A program made the position numbers and the translations under genes. The notes beneath the pieces are model-generated. The model was not told the origin of the DNA, made no database searches, and saw only the letters and a list, made by a program, of their open reading frames with translations. Positions 18,282-27,800 of a DNA stretch of 64,000 nt are shown piece after piece. Origin of the DNA: Mycobacterium saskatchewanense (GTDB lineage Bacteria > Actinomycetota > Actinomycetes > Mycobacteriales > Mycobacteriaceae); assembly GCF_010729105.1 (NCBI RefSeq), contig NZ_AP022573.1:3906001-3970000 (forward strand), given 5' to 3'. Positions within the stretch are counted from its first letter, which is position 1, and every line of letters starts with the position of its first letter.

Positions 18282-19870
18282 GAACGCTTGAACCACCCAA
18301 CCGGATGCGCATCGGCTTGATGGGCATCCTGGTCACGCTGCTCATCGTCGGCGTGGGTCAGAGCATCACGAGTGTTCCGATGCTCACGGCCAAGCCCGAG
18401 TACTACGGGCAGTTCACCGACACCGGCGGCATCAGCACCGGCGACAAGGTGCGCATCGCCGGCGTGGACGTCGGCAAGGTGGAGAGCCTGCGGATCGACG
18501 GCGACCACATCGTGGTCAAGTTCAACATCGGCACGGCCACCATCGGCACCGAGAGTCGGCTGGCCATCAAGACCGACACCATCCTCGGTAAGAAGATCCT
18601 CGAGATCGAGGCCCGGGGCAACCAGACGCTGCGGCCGGGCAGCGCCCTGCCACTGGGGCAGAGCACGACCCCCTATCAGATCTACGACGCGTTCTTCGAC
18701 GCCACCAAGGCCGCCTCCGGATGGGACATCGACACGGTCAAGCAGTCGCTGCACGTGCTCTCGGACACGATCGATCAGACCTATCCGCACCTGAGTGCCG
18801 CGCTCGACGGGGTCGCGAAATTCTCCGACACCATCGGCAAGCGCGACGAGGAGATCAAACACCTGCTCGCCCAGGCGAACCAGGTGGCGAGCGTCCTCGG
18901 GGACCGCAGCGACCAGGTCGATCGCCTGCTGGTCAACGCGAAGACGCTGCTGGCCGCGTTCAACGAGCGCGGGCGCGCGATCGACGCCTTGCTGGCCAAC
19001 GTCGCCGCGTTCTCCCAGCAGGTCAAGGGCTTCATCAACGACAACCCGAACCTGAACCACGTGCTCGAGCAGCTGCGGACGGTCAGCGACATCCTGGTGC
19101 AGCGCAAGGACGACCTGGCCGCGGGCTTCACCGAGGTCGGCAAGTTCCTGCCGTCGCTGAACGAGGCCATCGCATCGGGCCCGTTCTTCAAAGTCGTGCT
19201 GCACAACCTGGCGCCGTACCAGATCATCCAGCCTTTCGTCGACGCCGCCTTCAAGAAGCGCGGCATCGACCCGGAGAACTTCTGGCGCAGCGCCGGCCTG
19301 CCGGAGTTCCGCTGGCCCGACCCCAACGGCACCCGGTTCCCCAACGGCGCGCCGCCGCCGGCGCCGCCGGTGTTGGAGGGCACGCCGGACCACCCCGGGC
19401 CCGCGGTTCCCCCGGGATCGCCCTGCTCCTACACGCCGGCCAACCCCGGCGGCAACATCACCACCGGCGACGAGGGCCTGCCCCGGCCGTGGAACCCGCT
19501 GCCGTGTGCCGGTGCGAACATCGGTCCGTTCGGCGGCCCGGGCTTCCCCGCGCCCGTCGACGTCGCGACGTCGCCACCCAACCCGGACGGCCTGCCGCCC
19601 ACGCCGGGCATCCCGATCGCGGGGCGGCCGGGTGACCCGCCGCCGAATGCGCCCGGCACCCCGGTGCCGCTGCCGACGCAGGCGCCGCCGGGCGCGCGCA
19701 CCGAGAACCTGGCGCCGGCCGGCCCGACGCCGCCGCCGTCGACGTTCGCCCCGGCCCTGCCGCCGGGCCCGCCGGCGCCGCCCGGACCGGGAAACCAACT
19801 GCCGGCACCGTTCATCAATCCGGGCGGAACCGGAGGCAGCGGCGCAGCGGGAGGGGGTAGCCAGAATTGA
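18278..19870 (+). CDS. mce1C: Mce1C, MCE-domain lipid transport subunit with proline-rich tail
   Basis: The 530-residue subunit has the anchor MRIGLMGILVTLLIVGVG, the MCE domain (TDTGGISTGDKVRIAGVDVG) and the helical region. Its last ~170 residues are dominated by proline, glycine and alanine (LPPTPGIPIAGRPGDPPPNA), typical of C-type subunits and possibly cell-wall spanning. ATG 18278 overlaps the mce1B stop by four bases; the upstream in-frame start at 18266 has no better ribosome site. Confidence 0.95.
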   Translation: MRTLEPPNRMRIGLMGILVTLLIVGVGQSITSVPMLTAKPEYYGQFTDTGGISTGDKVRIAGVDVGKVESLRIDGDHIVVKFNIGTATIGTESRLAIKTDTILGKKILEIEARGNQTLRPGSALPLGQSTTPYQIYDAFFDATKAASGWDIDTVKQSLHVLSDTIDQTYPHLSAALDGVAKFSDTIGKRDEEIKHLLAQANQVASVLGDRSDQVDRLLVNAKTLLAAFNERGRAIDALLANVAAFSQQVKGFINDNPNLNHVLEQLRTVSDILVQRKDDLAAGFTEVGKFLPSLNEAIASGPFFKVVLHNLAPYQIIQPFVDAAFKKRGIDPENFWRSAGLPEFRWPDPNGTRFPNGAPPPAPPVLEGTPDHPGPAVPPGSPCSYTPANPGGNITTGDEGLPRPWNPLPCAGANIGPFGGPGFPAPVDVATSPPNPDGLPPTPGIPIAGRPGDPPPNAPGTPVPLPTQAPPGARTENLAPAGPTPPPSTFAPALPPGPPAPPGPGNQLPAPFINPGGTGGSGAAGGGSQN

Positions 19871-21438
19871 GCACCATCTTTGACATCCGCAACCTGCGGT
19901 TACCGAAGCTGACGCGCGCGACCATGATCGTCGGCACGGTGGCGGTGGTGCTCGTGTTGGCGCTCGGCTACGTGGGCTACCAGCTCTATCAGAAGCTGAC
20001 CAACAACACGGTGGTCGCGTATTTCCCGGCGGCGAACGCTTTGTACCCGGGGGACAAGGTTCAGATCATGGGCCTGCGGGTGGGCGCGATCGACAAGATC
20101 GAGCCGACCGGCGACAAGATGAAGGTCACCTTCCACTACGAGAACAAGTACAAGGTGCCGGCCAACGCGTCGGCGGTGATCCTCAACCCCACGCTGGTGG
20201 CGTCGCGCGCGATCCAGTTGGAGCCCGCCTACAAGGGCGGCCCGGTGCTGGCCGACAACGCGGTGATCCCCGAGGAGCGCACGCAGGTCCCGGTGGAATG
20301 GGACCAGCTGCGCAACAGCATCACCAACATCATCTCCAAGCTCGGCCCGACGCCCGAGCAGCCGACGGGCCCGTTCGGTGAGGTGATCGAGTCGTTCGCC
20401 GACGGGTTGGCCGGCAAGGGCAAGCAGATCAACACCACGCTCAGCAGCCTCTCGCAGGCAGTGACCGCCCTGAACGAGGGCCGCGGCGACTTCTTCGCGG
20501 TGCTCAAGAGCCTGGCGCTGTTCGTCAACGCGCTGCACCAGGACGACCAGCAGTTCGTGGCGCTCAACCAGAACCTGGCCGACGTGACCACCCGGCTCGC
20601 GCACAACGACAGCGATCTGGCCAACGCGGTCCAGCAATTCGACAGCCTGCTGTCCACCGTGCGCCCGTTCCTGGACAAGAACCGCCAGGTGTTGACGCAG
20701 GACGTGAACAACCTGGCGACCGCGACGAATGCGCTGCTTCAGCCCGATCCGCTGAACGGGCTGGAGACCGCGCTGCACATCCTGCCGACGGCCGCGTCCA
20801 ACATCAACCAGATCTACCACCCGTCGCACGGCGCGGTGGTCGCCATCCCGGCGATCACCAACTTCGCCAACCCGATGCAGTTCATCTGCAGCGCGATCCA
20901 GGCCGGCAGCCGCGCCGGGTACCAGGAGTCCGCCGAGCTGTGCGCGCAGTACCTCGGGCCGATCCTGGATTCGATCAAGTTCAACTATCTGCCCTTCGGC
21001 CTGAACCTGTTCAGCACCGCCGAGACCTTGCCCAAGGAGGTCGCGTACTCGGAACCACGGCTGCAGCCGCCGAACGGTTATAAGGACACGACCGTCCCGG
21101 GCATCTGGGTGCCGGACACGCCGACGTCGCACCGCAACACCCAGCCCGGCTGGATCGTCGCCCCCGGCATGCAGGGTCAGCAGGTGGGGCCGATCACGTC
21201 GGGTCTGATGACGCCCGACTCGCTGGCCGAGCTCATGGGAGGCCCTGACATCGCGCCCGTCCAGTCCACGTTGCAGACCCCGCCGGGACCGCCGAACGCG
21301 TACGACGAGAACCCGTCGCCGCTCATCGGGCTGAACCCGCCGCAGGTGCCGATCCCGCCGCCTCCGCCGGGCCCCGGTGTGGTCCCGGGCCCGGTCGCGC
21401 CGACGCCCTCTCCGCTTGACGCAGGGCTGGGCCAGTGA
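19867..21438 (+). CDS. mce1D: Mce1D, MCE-domain lipid transport subunit
   Basis: The 523-residue subunit starts at TTG 19867, overlapping the mce1C stop (TTGA). It has the anchor MIVGTVAVVLVLALGYVGY, the MCE domain (FPAANALYPGDKVQIMGLRV) and a helical domain, then a proline-rich end (PPQVPIPPPPPGPGVVPGP). The stop codon lies inside the first copy of a 54-bp repeat that extends into the start region of the next gene. Confidence 0.95.
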   Translation: MSTIFDIRNLRLPKLTRATMIVGTVAVVLVLALGYVGYQLYQKLTNNTVVAYFPAANALYPGDKVQIMGLRVGAIDKIEPTGDKMKVTFHYENKYKVPANASAVILNPTLVASRAIQLEPAYKGGPVLADNAVIPEERTQVPVEWDQLRNSITNIISKLGPTPEQPTGPFGEVIESFADGLAGKGKQINTTLSSLSQAVTALNEGRGDFFAVLKSLALFVNALHQDDQQFVALNQNLADVTTRLAHNDSDLANAVQQFDSLLSTVRPFLDKNRQVLTQDVNNLATATNALLQPDPLNGLETALHILPTAASNINQIYHPSHGAVVAIPAITNFANPMQFICSAIQAGSRAGYQESAELCAQYLGPILDSIKFNYLPFGLNLFSTAETLPKEVAYSEPRLQPPNGYKDTTVPGIWVPDTPTSHRNTQPGWIVAPGMQGQQVGPITSGLMTPDSLAELMGGPDIAPVQSTLQTPPGPPNAYDENPSPLIGLNPPQVPIPPPPPGPGVVPGPVAPTPSPLDAGLGQ

Positions 21439-21560
21439 GGCGCGCGACGAGCGCGGGACGCGCGAGGAGTAAGCCGAACCATGGGGCGGTGAGGCGCGCG
21501 ACGAGCGCGGGACGCGCGAGGAGTAAGCCGAACCATGGGGCGGTGAGGCGCGCGACGAGC
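21435..21560 (+). repeat. Tandem 54-bp repeat at the mce1D-lprK junction
   Basis: Two perfect 54-bp copies (21435-21488 and 21489-21542) are followed by the first 18 bp of a third. Each copy begins GTGAGGCGCGCGACGAG and contains a GAGGAG motif and an ATG. The length is 18 codons, so the frame stays open and would encode VRRATSAGRARSKPNHGA twice. Every copy offers a GTG that could start lprK. The form resembles mycobacterial variable-number repeats placed between coupled genes. Confidence 0.9.
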
Positions 21561-22715
21561 CTTACGGGGCTGATCCGGCACCGGGCCTGGCAGACCCTGG
21601 TGCTGGCGGTGGCCGCGGTGGCGCTGAGCTCGTGCGGTTGGCGCGGCATCTCGAACGTGCCGATCCCGGGCGGCCCGGGCAGCGGTTCGGGTGCCATGAC
21701 CATCTACGTGCAGGTGCCGGACACGCTCGCGATCAACGGCAACAGCAAGGTGATGGTCGCCGACGTCTTCGTCGGGTCCATCAAGTCGATTCAGCTGAAA
21801 AACTGGATCGCCACGCTGACGCTGGGCATCGACAAGAATGTGAAGCTGCCGAAGAACGCCACCGCCAAGATCGGCCAGACCTCCCTGCTGGGGTCCCAGC
21901 ACGTCGAGCTGGCCGCACCGCCGAACCCGTCCCAGCAGTTCCTCAAGGACGGCGACACCATCCCGCTGAAGAACTCCTCTGCGTTCCCGACCACCGAGCA
22001 GACGCTGGCGAGCCTCTCGCTGATCCTGCGCGGCGGCGGCATCCCCAACCTGGAGGTGCTACAGAACGAGGTCTTCAATATCTTCAACGGGCGGGGTAAC
22101 CAGATCCGGTCGTTCCTGGGCAAGCTGGACACCTTCACCGACCAGCTCAACCAGCAGCGCGACGACATCACCCACGCCATCGACTCGACCAACCGGCTGC
22201 TGGCCTACGTGGGTGGCCGGGCCGACGTCCTCGATCGGGTGCTCACCGACCTCCCGCCGCTGATAAAGCACTTCGCCGACACCAAGAACCTGCTGATCAA
22301 CGCGGTCGACTCGCTGGGACGGCTCAGCCAGGCCGCCGACCAGTACCTGTCGGAGGCGCGCGGGCCCCTGCACACCGACCTGCAGGCGCTGCAGTGCCCG
22401 CTCAAGGAGCTGGGCAAGGCCTCGCCGTACCTGATCGGCGCGCTGAAGCTGATCCTCACCCAGCCGTTCGACATCGACACGGTGCCGAAGCTGTTCCGCG
22501 GTGACTACATCAACGTCTCGCTGACGCTCGACGTGACTTACAGCGCGGTCGACAACGCGTTCCTCACTGGCACGGGGCTGTCGGGTGCCCTTCGGGCGCT
22601 GGAGCAGTCGTTTGGCCGCGACCCCGAGACGATGATCCCCGACGTCCGCTACACGCCGAACCCCAATGACGCGCCGGGCGGACCGCTGGTGGAAAGGGCG
22701 GATAGGAATTGCTGA
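21543..22715 (+). CDS. lprK: LprK/Mce1E, lipoprotein MCE subunit
   Basis: From GTG 21543 the product is 390 residues, as I recall for M. tuberculosis LprK. It starts with a short basic stretch and a hydrophobic helix ending in the lipobox LSSC (VLAVAAVALSSCGWRG), so it should be lipid-anchored. The MCE domain (LAINGNSKVMVADVFVGSIK) and helical region follow. The frame is also open from GTG 21435 and 21489 through the tandem repeat; using those would put 18-36 extra basic residues before the signal, which is unusual for a lipoprotein. It overlaps mce1F by seven bases. Confidence 0.92.
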   Translation: MRRATSLTGLIRHRAWQTLVLAVAAVALSSCGWRGISNVPIPGGPGSGSGAMTIYVQVPDTLAINGNSKVMVADVFVGSIKSIQLKNWIATLTLGIDKNVKLPKNATAKIGQTSLLGSQHVELAAPPNPSQQFLKDGDTIPLKNSSAFPTTEQTLASLSLILRGGGIPNLEVLQNEVFNIFNGRGNQIRSFLGKLDTFTDQLNQQRDDITHAIDSTNRLLAYVGGRADVLDRVLTDLPPLIKHFADTKNLLINAVDSLGRLSQAADQYLSEARGPLHTDLQALQCPLKELGKASPYLIGALKLILTQPFDIDTVPKLFRGDYINVSLTLDVTYSAVDNAFLTGTGLSGALRALEQSFGRDPETMIPDVRYTPNPNDAPGGPLVERADRNC

Positions 22716-24283
22716 CACCCTTCATCAGACGCCAGCTGATCGTCTTCGGGATCATGACCGTGATCTCGGTCCTGGTGCTGGGTGTCTACTACCTGCAGAT
22801 TCCCAGCCTGGTGGGCATCGGCCGGTACACGCTGAACGCGGAGCTGCCCGCGTCCGGGGGCCTGTACCCCACGGCCAACGTGACCTACCGCGGCATCACC
22901 ATCGGCAAGGTCACCGACGTCGAGCCCACCGAGACGGGCGCCCGCGCGAAGATGAGCCTCGACAGCCGCTACAAGATCCCGGTCGACGCCACGGCCAACG
23001 TGCACTCGGTCTCGGCGGTCGGTGAGCAGTACCTCGATTTGGAATCGACCGGCAGCCATCCCCGCCAGTTCTTCTCTGACGGGCAGACCATCACGTGCGG
23101 GCCCGGCCCGCAGTGCAAGAACACGGTGCCCAGCGAGATCGGACCGGCCCTGGACACGGCCAATCGCGGGCTCGCCGCCCTGCCGAAGGACAAGATCAGC
23201 TCATTGCTCGACGAGACGGCCCAGTCCGTCGGCGGATTGGGTCCCGCCCTGCAGCGACTCGTCGACGGCACGCAGGCGATCGTCGGTGACTTCAAGACCA
23301 ACATCTCGGACACCAACGACCTCATCCAGCATTCCGGACCGATCCTGGACAGCCAGGTCAATTCGGGCAGCGCCATCGAGCGTTGGGCGCGCAACCTGAA
23401 CAGGTTGTCGGCCCAGGCCGCCCAGAACGACCAGCACGTGCGGAGCGTGCTGTCCCAGGCCGCGCCGACCGCCGATCAGGTCAACGAGGTGTTCAACGAC
23501 GTCCGGGACTCGCTGCCCCAGACCTTGGCCAATCTCGAGGTGGTGTTCGACCTGCTCAAGCGCTACCACACGGGTGTGGAGCAGGTGCTGGTGTTCCTTC
23601 CCCAGGGCGCGTCGATCGCGCAGACGGTGGCCGCCCCGTTCCCGAACCAGGCGGCTCTGGACCTCGCGCTGTCGATCAACCAGCCGCCGCCGTGCCTCAC
23701 CGGCTTCATTCCGGCACCGGAGTGGCGGTCGCCTGCCGACACGAGCATGCAGCCGCTGCCGTCGGGGACGTACTGCAAGATCCCGATGGACACCCCGGCC
23801 AACAGCGTGCGCGGGTCGCGCAACATCCCCTGCACCGACGTTCCGGGCAAGCGGGCGGCCACGCCGCGCGAGTGCCGCGACCCCAAGCCGTACGTGCCGG
23901 CGGGTACCAACCCCTGGTACGGCGACCCGAACCAGACCCTGACGTGCCCGGCGCCCGCGGCCCGCTGTGACCAGCCGGTCAAGCCGGGGTTGGTGATCCC
24001 GGCGCCGTCGGTGGACAACGGCTTGAACCCGGCACCGTCGGATCGCGTCGCGGGAACACCGCCACCGGTCAGCGACCCGTTGTCGCGCCCCGGATCGGGT
24101 ACGGTGCAGTGCAACGGCCAGCAGCCCAACCCGTGCGTTTACACTCCGGGCGGGCCCCCAGTCGCGATGTACAGCCCGCAGAGCGGTCAGCTGGTGGGGC
24201 CCGACGGGGTCAAGTACTCCGTCGAAAACTCGACCAAAACAGGAGACGACGGATGGAAGGAGATGCTGGCGCCAGCCGGCTGA
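22709..24283 (+). CDS. mce1F: Mce1F, MCE-domain lipid transport subunit
   Basis: The 524-residue final MCE subunit starts at TTG 22709 behind an AGGA site, overlapping the lprK stop. It has the anchor IVFGIMTVISVLVLGVYYLQ, the MCE domain (PASGGLYPTANVTYRGITIG), a helical region with LSQAAPTADQVNEVFNDV, and a Cys/Pro-rich C-terminal domain (GPGPQCKN; QPPPCLTGFIPAPEW) seen in F-type subunits. It ends with YSPQSGQLVGPDGVKYSVEN, a conserved tail. Confidence 0.95.
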   Translation: MLTPFIRRQLIVFGIMTVISVLVLGVYYLQIPSLVGIGRYTLNAELPASGGLYPTANVTYRGITIGKVTDVEPTETGARAKMSLDSRYKIPVDATANVHSVSAVGEQYLDLESTGSHPRQFFSDGQTITCGPGPQCKNTVPSEIGPALDTANRGLAALPKDKISSLLDETAQSVGGLGPALQRLVDGTQAIVGDFKTNISDTNDLIQHSGPILDSQVNSGSAIERWARNLNRLSAQAAQNDQHVRSVLSQAAPTADQVNEVFNDVRDSLPQTLANLEVVFDLLKRYHTGVEQVLVFLPQGASIAQTVAAPFPNQAALDLALSINQPPPCLTGFIPAPEWRSPADTSMQPLPSGTYCKIPMDTPANSVRGSRNIPCTDVPGKRAATPRECRDPKPYVPAGTNPWYGDPNQTLTCPAPAARCDQPVKPGLVIPAPSVDNGLNPAPSDRVAGTPPPVSDPLSRPGSGTVQCNGQQPNPCVYTPGGPPVAMYSPQSGQLVGPDGVKYSVENSTKTGDDGWKEMLAPAG

Positions 24284-24993
24284 ACCCCCCACCCATGCCG
24301 ACGAATCGTCGTCTGCGTAGGCGCAACCGCACTTTCAGGTCAACAGATCTTCCGGGGTCGGACGTGGCGCAGGACGAGACCGATGAGACGACCGCCACCG
24401 CGACGGCCCAGGAGTCGACCGAGACCGAAACCGAGGTTGAAGCCGAACCGGAGGCAGATGTCGAGGCTGAGGTCGAGGCCAGGCCCGGACGCCGGCCGTC
24501 GCGGTTGGGTCGCGGCTGGCAGGCCGGGATCGCCGCGGCGCTCGTGCTGTGCGCGGCGGCGGTGGGGACCGGCGGCTACTTCGCGCTGCGGTTCCACCAA
24601 CAGGCGCAGACCATAGCCCGCAATGACGCCGCCGCACTCAAGGCGGCGGTGGATTGCGTGTCGGCGACCCAGGCACCCGACACCAACGCGATGGCTGCCA
24701 GCGAGAAGAAGATCATCGACTGCGGCACTGACGCTTTCCACTCCCAGGCCCTGCTCTACACCAGCATGATCGTCCAGGCCTACCAGGCCGCCAACGTCCA
24801 CGTTCAGGTATCCGACGTGCGGGCGGCCGTGGAGCGCAACAACGGCGACGGGTCGATCGATGTGCTTGTCGCGCTTCGCGTCAAGGTGGACAGCAACGAG
24901 CAGCAGAAAGAGACCGGATATCGGCTGCGGGTGAAGATGGCGCTGGCGGATGGCGAGTACAAGATCTCCAAGCTCGACCAGGTGACGAAGTGA
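24253..24993 (+). CDS. Mce-associated membrane protein Mam1A (Rv0175-like)
   Basis: The 246-residue protein has an acidic, low-complexity N-terminus (ETETEVEAEPEADVEAEVEA), one membrane helix (AGIAAALVLCAAAVGTGGYF) and a periplasmic NTF2/VirB8-like domain. Two cysteines (VDCVS and IIDCGTD) may pair. Mam proteins are thought to stabilise the Mce complex. ATG 24253 is chosen for the AGGAG seven bases upstream; it makes a 31-bp overlap with mce1F. Confidence 0.88.
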   Translation: MEGDAGASRLNPPPMPTNRRLRRRNRTFRSTDLPGSDVAQDETDETTATATAQESTETETEVEAEPEADVEAEVEARPGRRPSRLGRGWQAGIAAALVLCAAAVGTGGYFALRFHQQAQTIARNDAAALKAAVDCVSATQAPDTNAMAASEKKIIDCGTDAFHSQALLYTSMIVQAYQAANVHVQVSDVRAAVERNNGDGSIDVLVALRVKVDSNEQQKETGYRLRVKMALADGEYKISKLDQVTK

Positions 24994-25955
24994 CCGTGGT
25001 GGTCGAGGAGCCTCAGACCACCGCCGTCAGCGAGTCACCACCGAACCCGTTGGCTCCGTGGCGTCTTCGCGCCGGCGCCATCAGTGTGGACGTGCTGCCC
25101 GGCGCGGCGGTGGTCGCCACGATGGCGTTGGTCGCGTTGAGTCTGCCGCAGCATCCCGTTTGGTGGTGGGTGTGTGTCGCGATCGGTGGGCTGGCCATCC
25201 TGCTGATGCTGCTCAACAGGCTGCTGCTGCCGACGGTCACCGGGTGGAGCCTCGGGCGGGCCCTGTTCGGCGTCGCGGTGACCCGGCGTGACGGATCGGC
25301 CCCCACGCCGTGGGCGCTGTTGCTCCGCGACCTGGCCCACCTGCTCGATACCGCGTCGGTGGTGGGATGGCTTTGGCCACTGTGGGATTCGCGCGGTCGG
25401 ACCTTCGCCGACATGCTGTTGCGGACCGAGGTGCGGCGCGCCGACGGGCCGGGGCCCAATGTGCGGCCCTGGGTGCTGGGCGTCCTGGCGACGGCGACGT
25501 CGTTGTGCCTCGGCGGCGCCGCGGTGGGCGGCGTGGTGGTATACGCGCAGGATCGGGCCTCCCAACAGACTACGGCGGAGATCGCCGTTCAGGGGCCGAA
25601 GATCGTCGCCCAGATGTTGACGTACGACCCGAAGTCGTTGGCCGGCGACTTCGCCCGCGCCCGGTCGCTGGCCACCGACAAGTACCGCGGCCAGCTGGCG
25701 GCGCAGCAGGAGATCGTGCAAAAAGGCCACCCGGTCATCAACGAGTACTGGCCGGTCAACAGCGCGGTCCTGGACGCGGCCCCGGATCGGGCGACGATGC
25801 TGCTGTTTCTACAGGGCCGGCGGGGTGCTGCGCCCGACGAACGGTACATCACCGCCACCGTCCGGGTGGTGTTCGCCAAAGGCGGGGACAACCGCTGGCG
25901 CGTCGACGATCTCGCCGTCCTGACCAAACCGAAGCCGCCCGGGAGCGGCAAGTGA
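24990..25955 (+). CDS. Mce-associated RDD-family membrane protein Mam1B (Rv0176-like)
   Basis: The 321-residue protein opens with an RDD domain: RAGAISVDVLPGAAVVATMA with the R and D landmarks, further helices, and GRALFGVAVTRRDG before LLLRDLAHLLDT. A last membrane helix leads to a soluble Mam-type domain like the neighbouring proteins. GTG 24990 overlaps the previous stop (GTGA). It is likely part of the Mce1 accessory complex in the inner membrane. Confidence 0.9.
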   Translation: MTVVVEEPQTTAVSESPPNPLAPWRLRAGAISVDVLPGAAVVATMALVALSLPQHPVWWWVCVAIGGLAILLMLLNRLLLPTVTGWSLGRALFGVAVTRRDGSAPTPWALLLRDLAHLLDTASVVGWLWPLWDSRGRTFADMLLRTEVRRADGPGPNVRPWVLGVLATATSLCLGGAAVGGVVVYAQDRASQQTTAEIAVQGPKIVAQMLTYDPKSLAGDFARARSLATDKYRGQLAAQQEIVQKGHPVINEYWPVNSAVLDAAPDRATMLLFLQGRRGAAPDERYITATVRVVFAKGGDNRWRVDDLAVLTKPKPPGSGK

Positions 25956-26506
25956 GTCCCCGCCGCAGGGTCCTGCCCGGGGAGGAGCCACTGTTCGTCG
26001 AGCAGCCGCTGCCGCCGGGGCGGTCGCGGCTGCTGCCGGGGGCCGGCGTGGTGGCGGCGGTGCTGATGGCGGCCGCGATCGCGGTGTCGGCGTTGGTGCT
26101 GATCTCCTACCAGTCACGGGAACATGCCGAGTCGAGGGACCGCGAGGTGCTGAGCTACGTGACCGGTTTCATGACGCAGTTCACCTCTGTCGATCCGTTC
26201 CACGCCAACGACTATGTGACGCGGGTCCAGGCCCAGGCGACCGGCGACTTCGCCAAGAAGTACCGCGAGAAGGCGAACGAGATCCTGCTGCAGATCGCCC
26301 GCGCCGAACCGGCCACCGGGACAGTACTCGGCGCCGGGGTGGAACGGTGGAACGACGATGGGAGCGTCAACGTCATCGTGGCGACCGCCGTCAGCACGAA
26401 ATCGGCGGACGAGAAGCAGGTCATCGAGAACACGAATCGTTGGACGGCAACCGCCACGCAGGAAGGAAAGCAGTGGAAGATCAGCAACCTGCAGCAGGTG
26501 ATCTGA
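25952..26506 (+). CDS. Mce-associated membrane protein Mam1C (Rv0177-like)
   Basis: The 184-residue protein has one membrane helix (AGVVAAVLMAAAIAVSALVL) and a soluble domain with YVTGFMTQFTSVDPFHANDY and TAVSTKSADEKQVIEN, the Mam/VirB8-like fold. GTG 25952 overlaps the previous stop by four bases (GTGA). The much longer open frame upstream is an artefact. Confidence 0.9.
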   Translation: MSPRRRVLPGEEPLFVEQPLPPGRSRLLPGAGVVAAVLMAAAIAVSALVLISYQSREHAESRDREVLSYVTGFMTQFTSVDPFHANDYVTRVQAQATGDFAKKYREKANEILLQIARAEPATGTVLGAGVERWNDDGSVNVIVATAVSTKSADEKQVIENTNRWTATATQEGKQWKISNLQQVI

Positions 26507-27123
26507 CCGACGACGAACCAGACTCGGCGCCAACGGAATCCGCTGAGACCGAGACCGAGACCGAGACCGAGACGCCCGCCAAGCGCCGACGGGTCCGGAC
26601 CAAACGGCTGGCCGGCAAGTGGCTACCCGTCGCCGTCGCGCTGGCCGCCGTGCTCTTCGTCGGATCCGCAGCCTTCGCCGGGGCAACGATGCAGCCGTAC
26701 CTGACCGACCGCGCCGCCGCGGCGACCAAGATGAAAGTCGCGCGCACGGCGGCCAACGCGATCACGACGCTGTGGACCTACACGCCGGAGAACATGGACG
26801 GCCTGGCCGACCGCGCGGCGGCTTACCTCAGCGGCGACTTCGAAGCCCAGTACCGCAAGTTCATCGACGCGATCGTCGCGCCCAACAAGCAGGCCAAGAT
26901 CACCAACAGCACCGAAGTCACCGGCGCGGCGGTCGAATCCCTCGACGACTCCAACGCCGTCGTCATCGTGTACACGAACACCTCGTCGACGAGCCCGCTG
27001 ACCAAGAACATCCCGTCGCTGAAGTACCTGTCCTACCGGCTGTTCATGAAACGCGCGGGCACCCGCTGGCTGGTCACCCGGATGACCACGATCACGTCGC
27101 TGGATCTGACCCCCCACGTCTAG
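26473..27123 (+). CDS. Mce-associated membrane protein Mam1D (Rv0178-like)
   Basis: The 216-residue product has an acidic head with an ETETETETET run encoded by five GAGACC-type hexamers (26545-26574). A basic stretch (KRRRVRTKRL) follows, then one helix (LPVAVALAAVLFVGSAAFAG) and a Mam-type domain. GTG 26473 lies in an AAGGAAAG context and overlaps mam1C by 34 bp. It is the last conserved gene of the mce1 operon. Confidence 0.88.
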   Translation: MEDQQPAAGDLTDDEPDSAPTESAETETETETETPAKRRRVRTKRLAGKWLPVAVALAAVLFVGSAAFAGATMQPYLTDRAAAATKMKVARTAANAITTLWTYTPENMDGLADRAAAYLSGDFEAQYRKFIDAIVAPNKQAKITNSTEVTGAAVESLDDSNAVVIVYTNTSSTSPLTKNIPSLKYLSYRLFMKRAGTRWLVTRMTTITSLDLTPHV

Positions 27124-27800
27124 TGGCCGTCAGCTCCCCGGTATCCGACCGCTCGACGGTTGCCGCCCTGCTGCTCCTCACCTTCGCCACCGGCCTCGCC
27201 GACGCGATCAGCATCCTGGTGCTCGGACACGTCTTCGTCGCCAACATGACCGGAAACGTGATCTTCCTTGGCTTTTGGCTCGCGCCGCGGACCAGCATCG
27301 ACCTGACGGCGGTCGTGGTGGCCCTGCCGACGTTCGTGTGCACGACGATCGTCAGCGGCCGGTTGTCGCGGCACTTCGGTGATCGCGCGCGACCGTGGAT
27401 CACCACCGTGCTGGCGATGGAGATCACGCTGCTGATCGGGTTGTCGATCCTGGCCGGCGCGGGTGTCCTGCACTACCACGACAATTCGAAGCTGATCATG
27501 ATCGGCCTGCTCGCGGTCACCTTCGGCCTGCAGCATTCGAGCGCCCGCCAGTTCGGGATCCAGGAACTCTCCACCACCGTGCTCACGTCGACGATCGTCA
27601 GCCTCGGCCTGGACAGCCGCCTGGCCGGCGGTACCGGCGCCCGCCAAGGGCTGCGTCTGAGCGTCGTCGTGACGATGTGCGCCGGCGCCCTGGTGGGAGC
27701 GACGTTGTCGCGGTTCGTCGTCGCCCCGGTGTTCGCCCTCACGGCGGCGGTGGTCGCAACCAGCCTGCTGATCTTCCGGTGGGGGCCGAAAGCTAGTTGA
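27123..27800 (+). CDS. YoaK/DUF1275 family membrane protein
   Basis: The 225-residue protein is hydrophobic, with six or so predicted helices. It shows TGLADAISILVLGHVFVANM followed by TGNVIFLGF, the DUF1275 signature, and later FGLQHSSARQFG. The family is of unknown transport function. GTG 27123 shares one base with the mam1D stop, so it is coupled to the mce1 operon. It converges on lprO with an eight-base overlap. I do not recall it at this site in M. tuberculosis, so it is probably an accessory addition. Confidence 0.8.
   Translation: MAVSSPVSDRSTVAALLLLTFATGLADAISILVLGHVFVANMTGNVIFLGFWLAPRTSIDLTAVVVALPTFVCTTIVSGRLSRHFGDRARPWITTVLAMEITLLIGLSILAGAGVLHYHDNSKLIMIGLLAVTFGLQHSSARQFGIQELSTTVLTSTIVSLGLDSRLAGGTGARQGLRLSVVVTMCAGALVGATLSRFVVAPVFALTAAVVATSLLIFRWGPKAS

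Noticed and set aside
18176..21132. Long minus-strand frames opposite mce1C and mce1D
   Set aside because: Same antisense effect of GC-rich codons. Their translations are Arg/Gly/Val-rich without motifs, and the mce genes overlap correctly on the plus strand.
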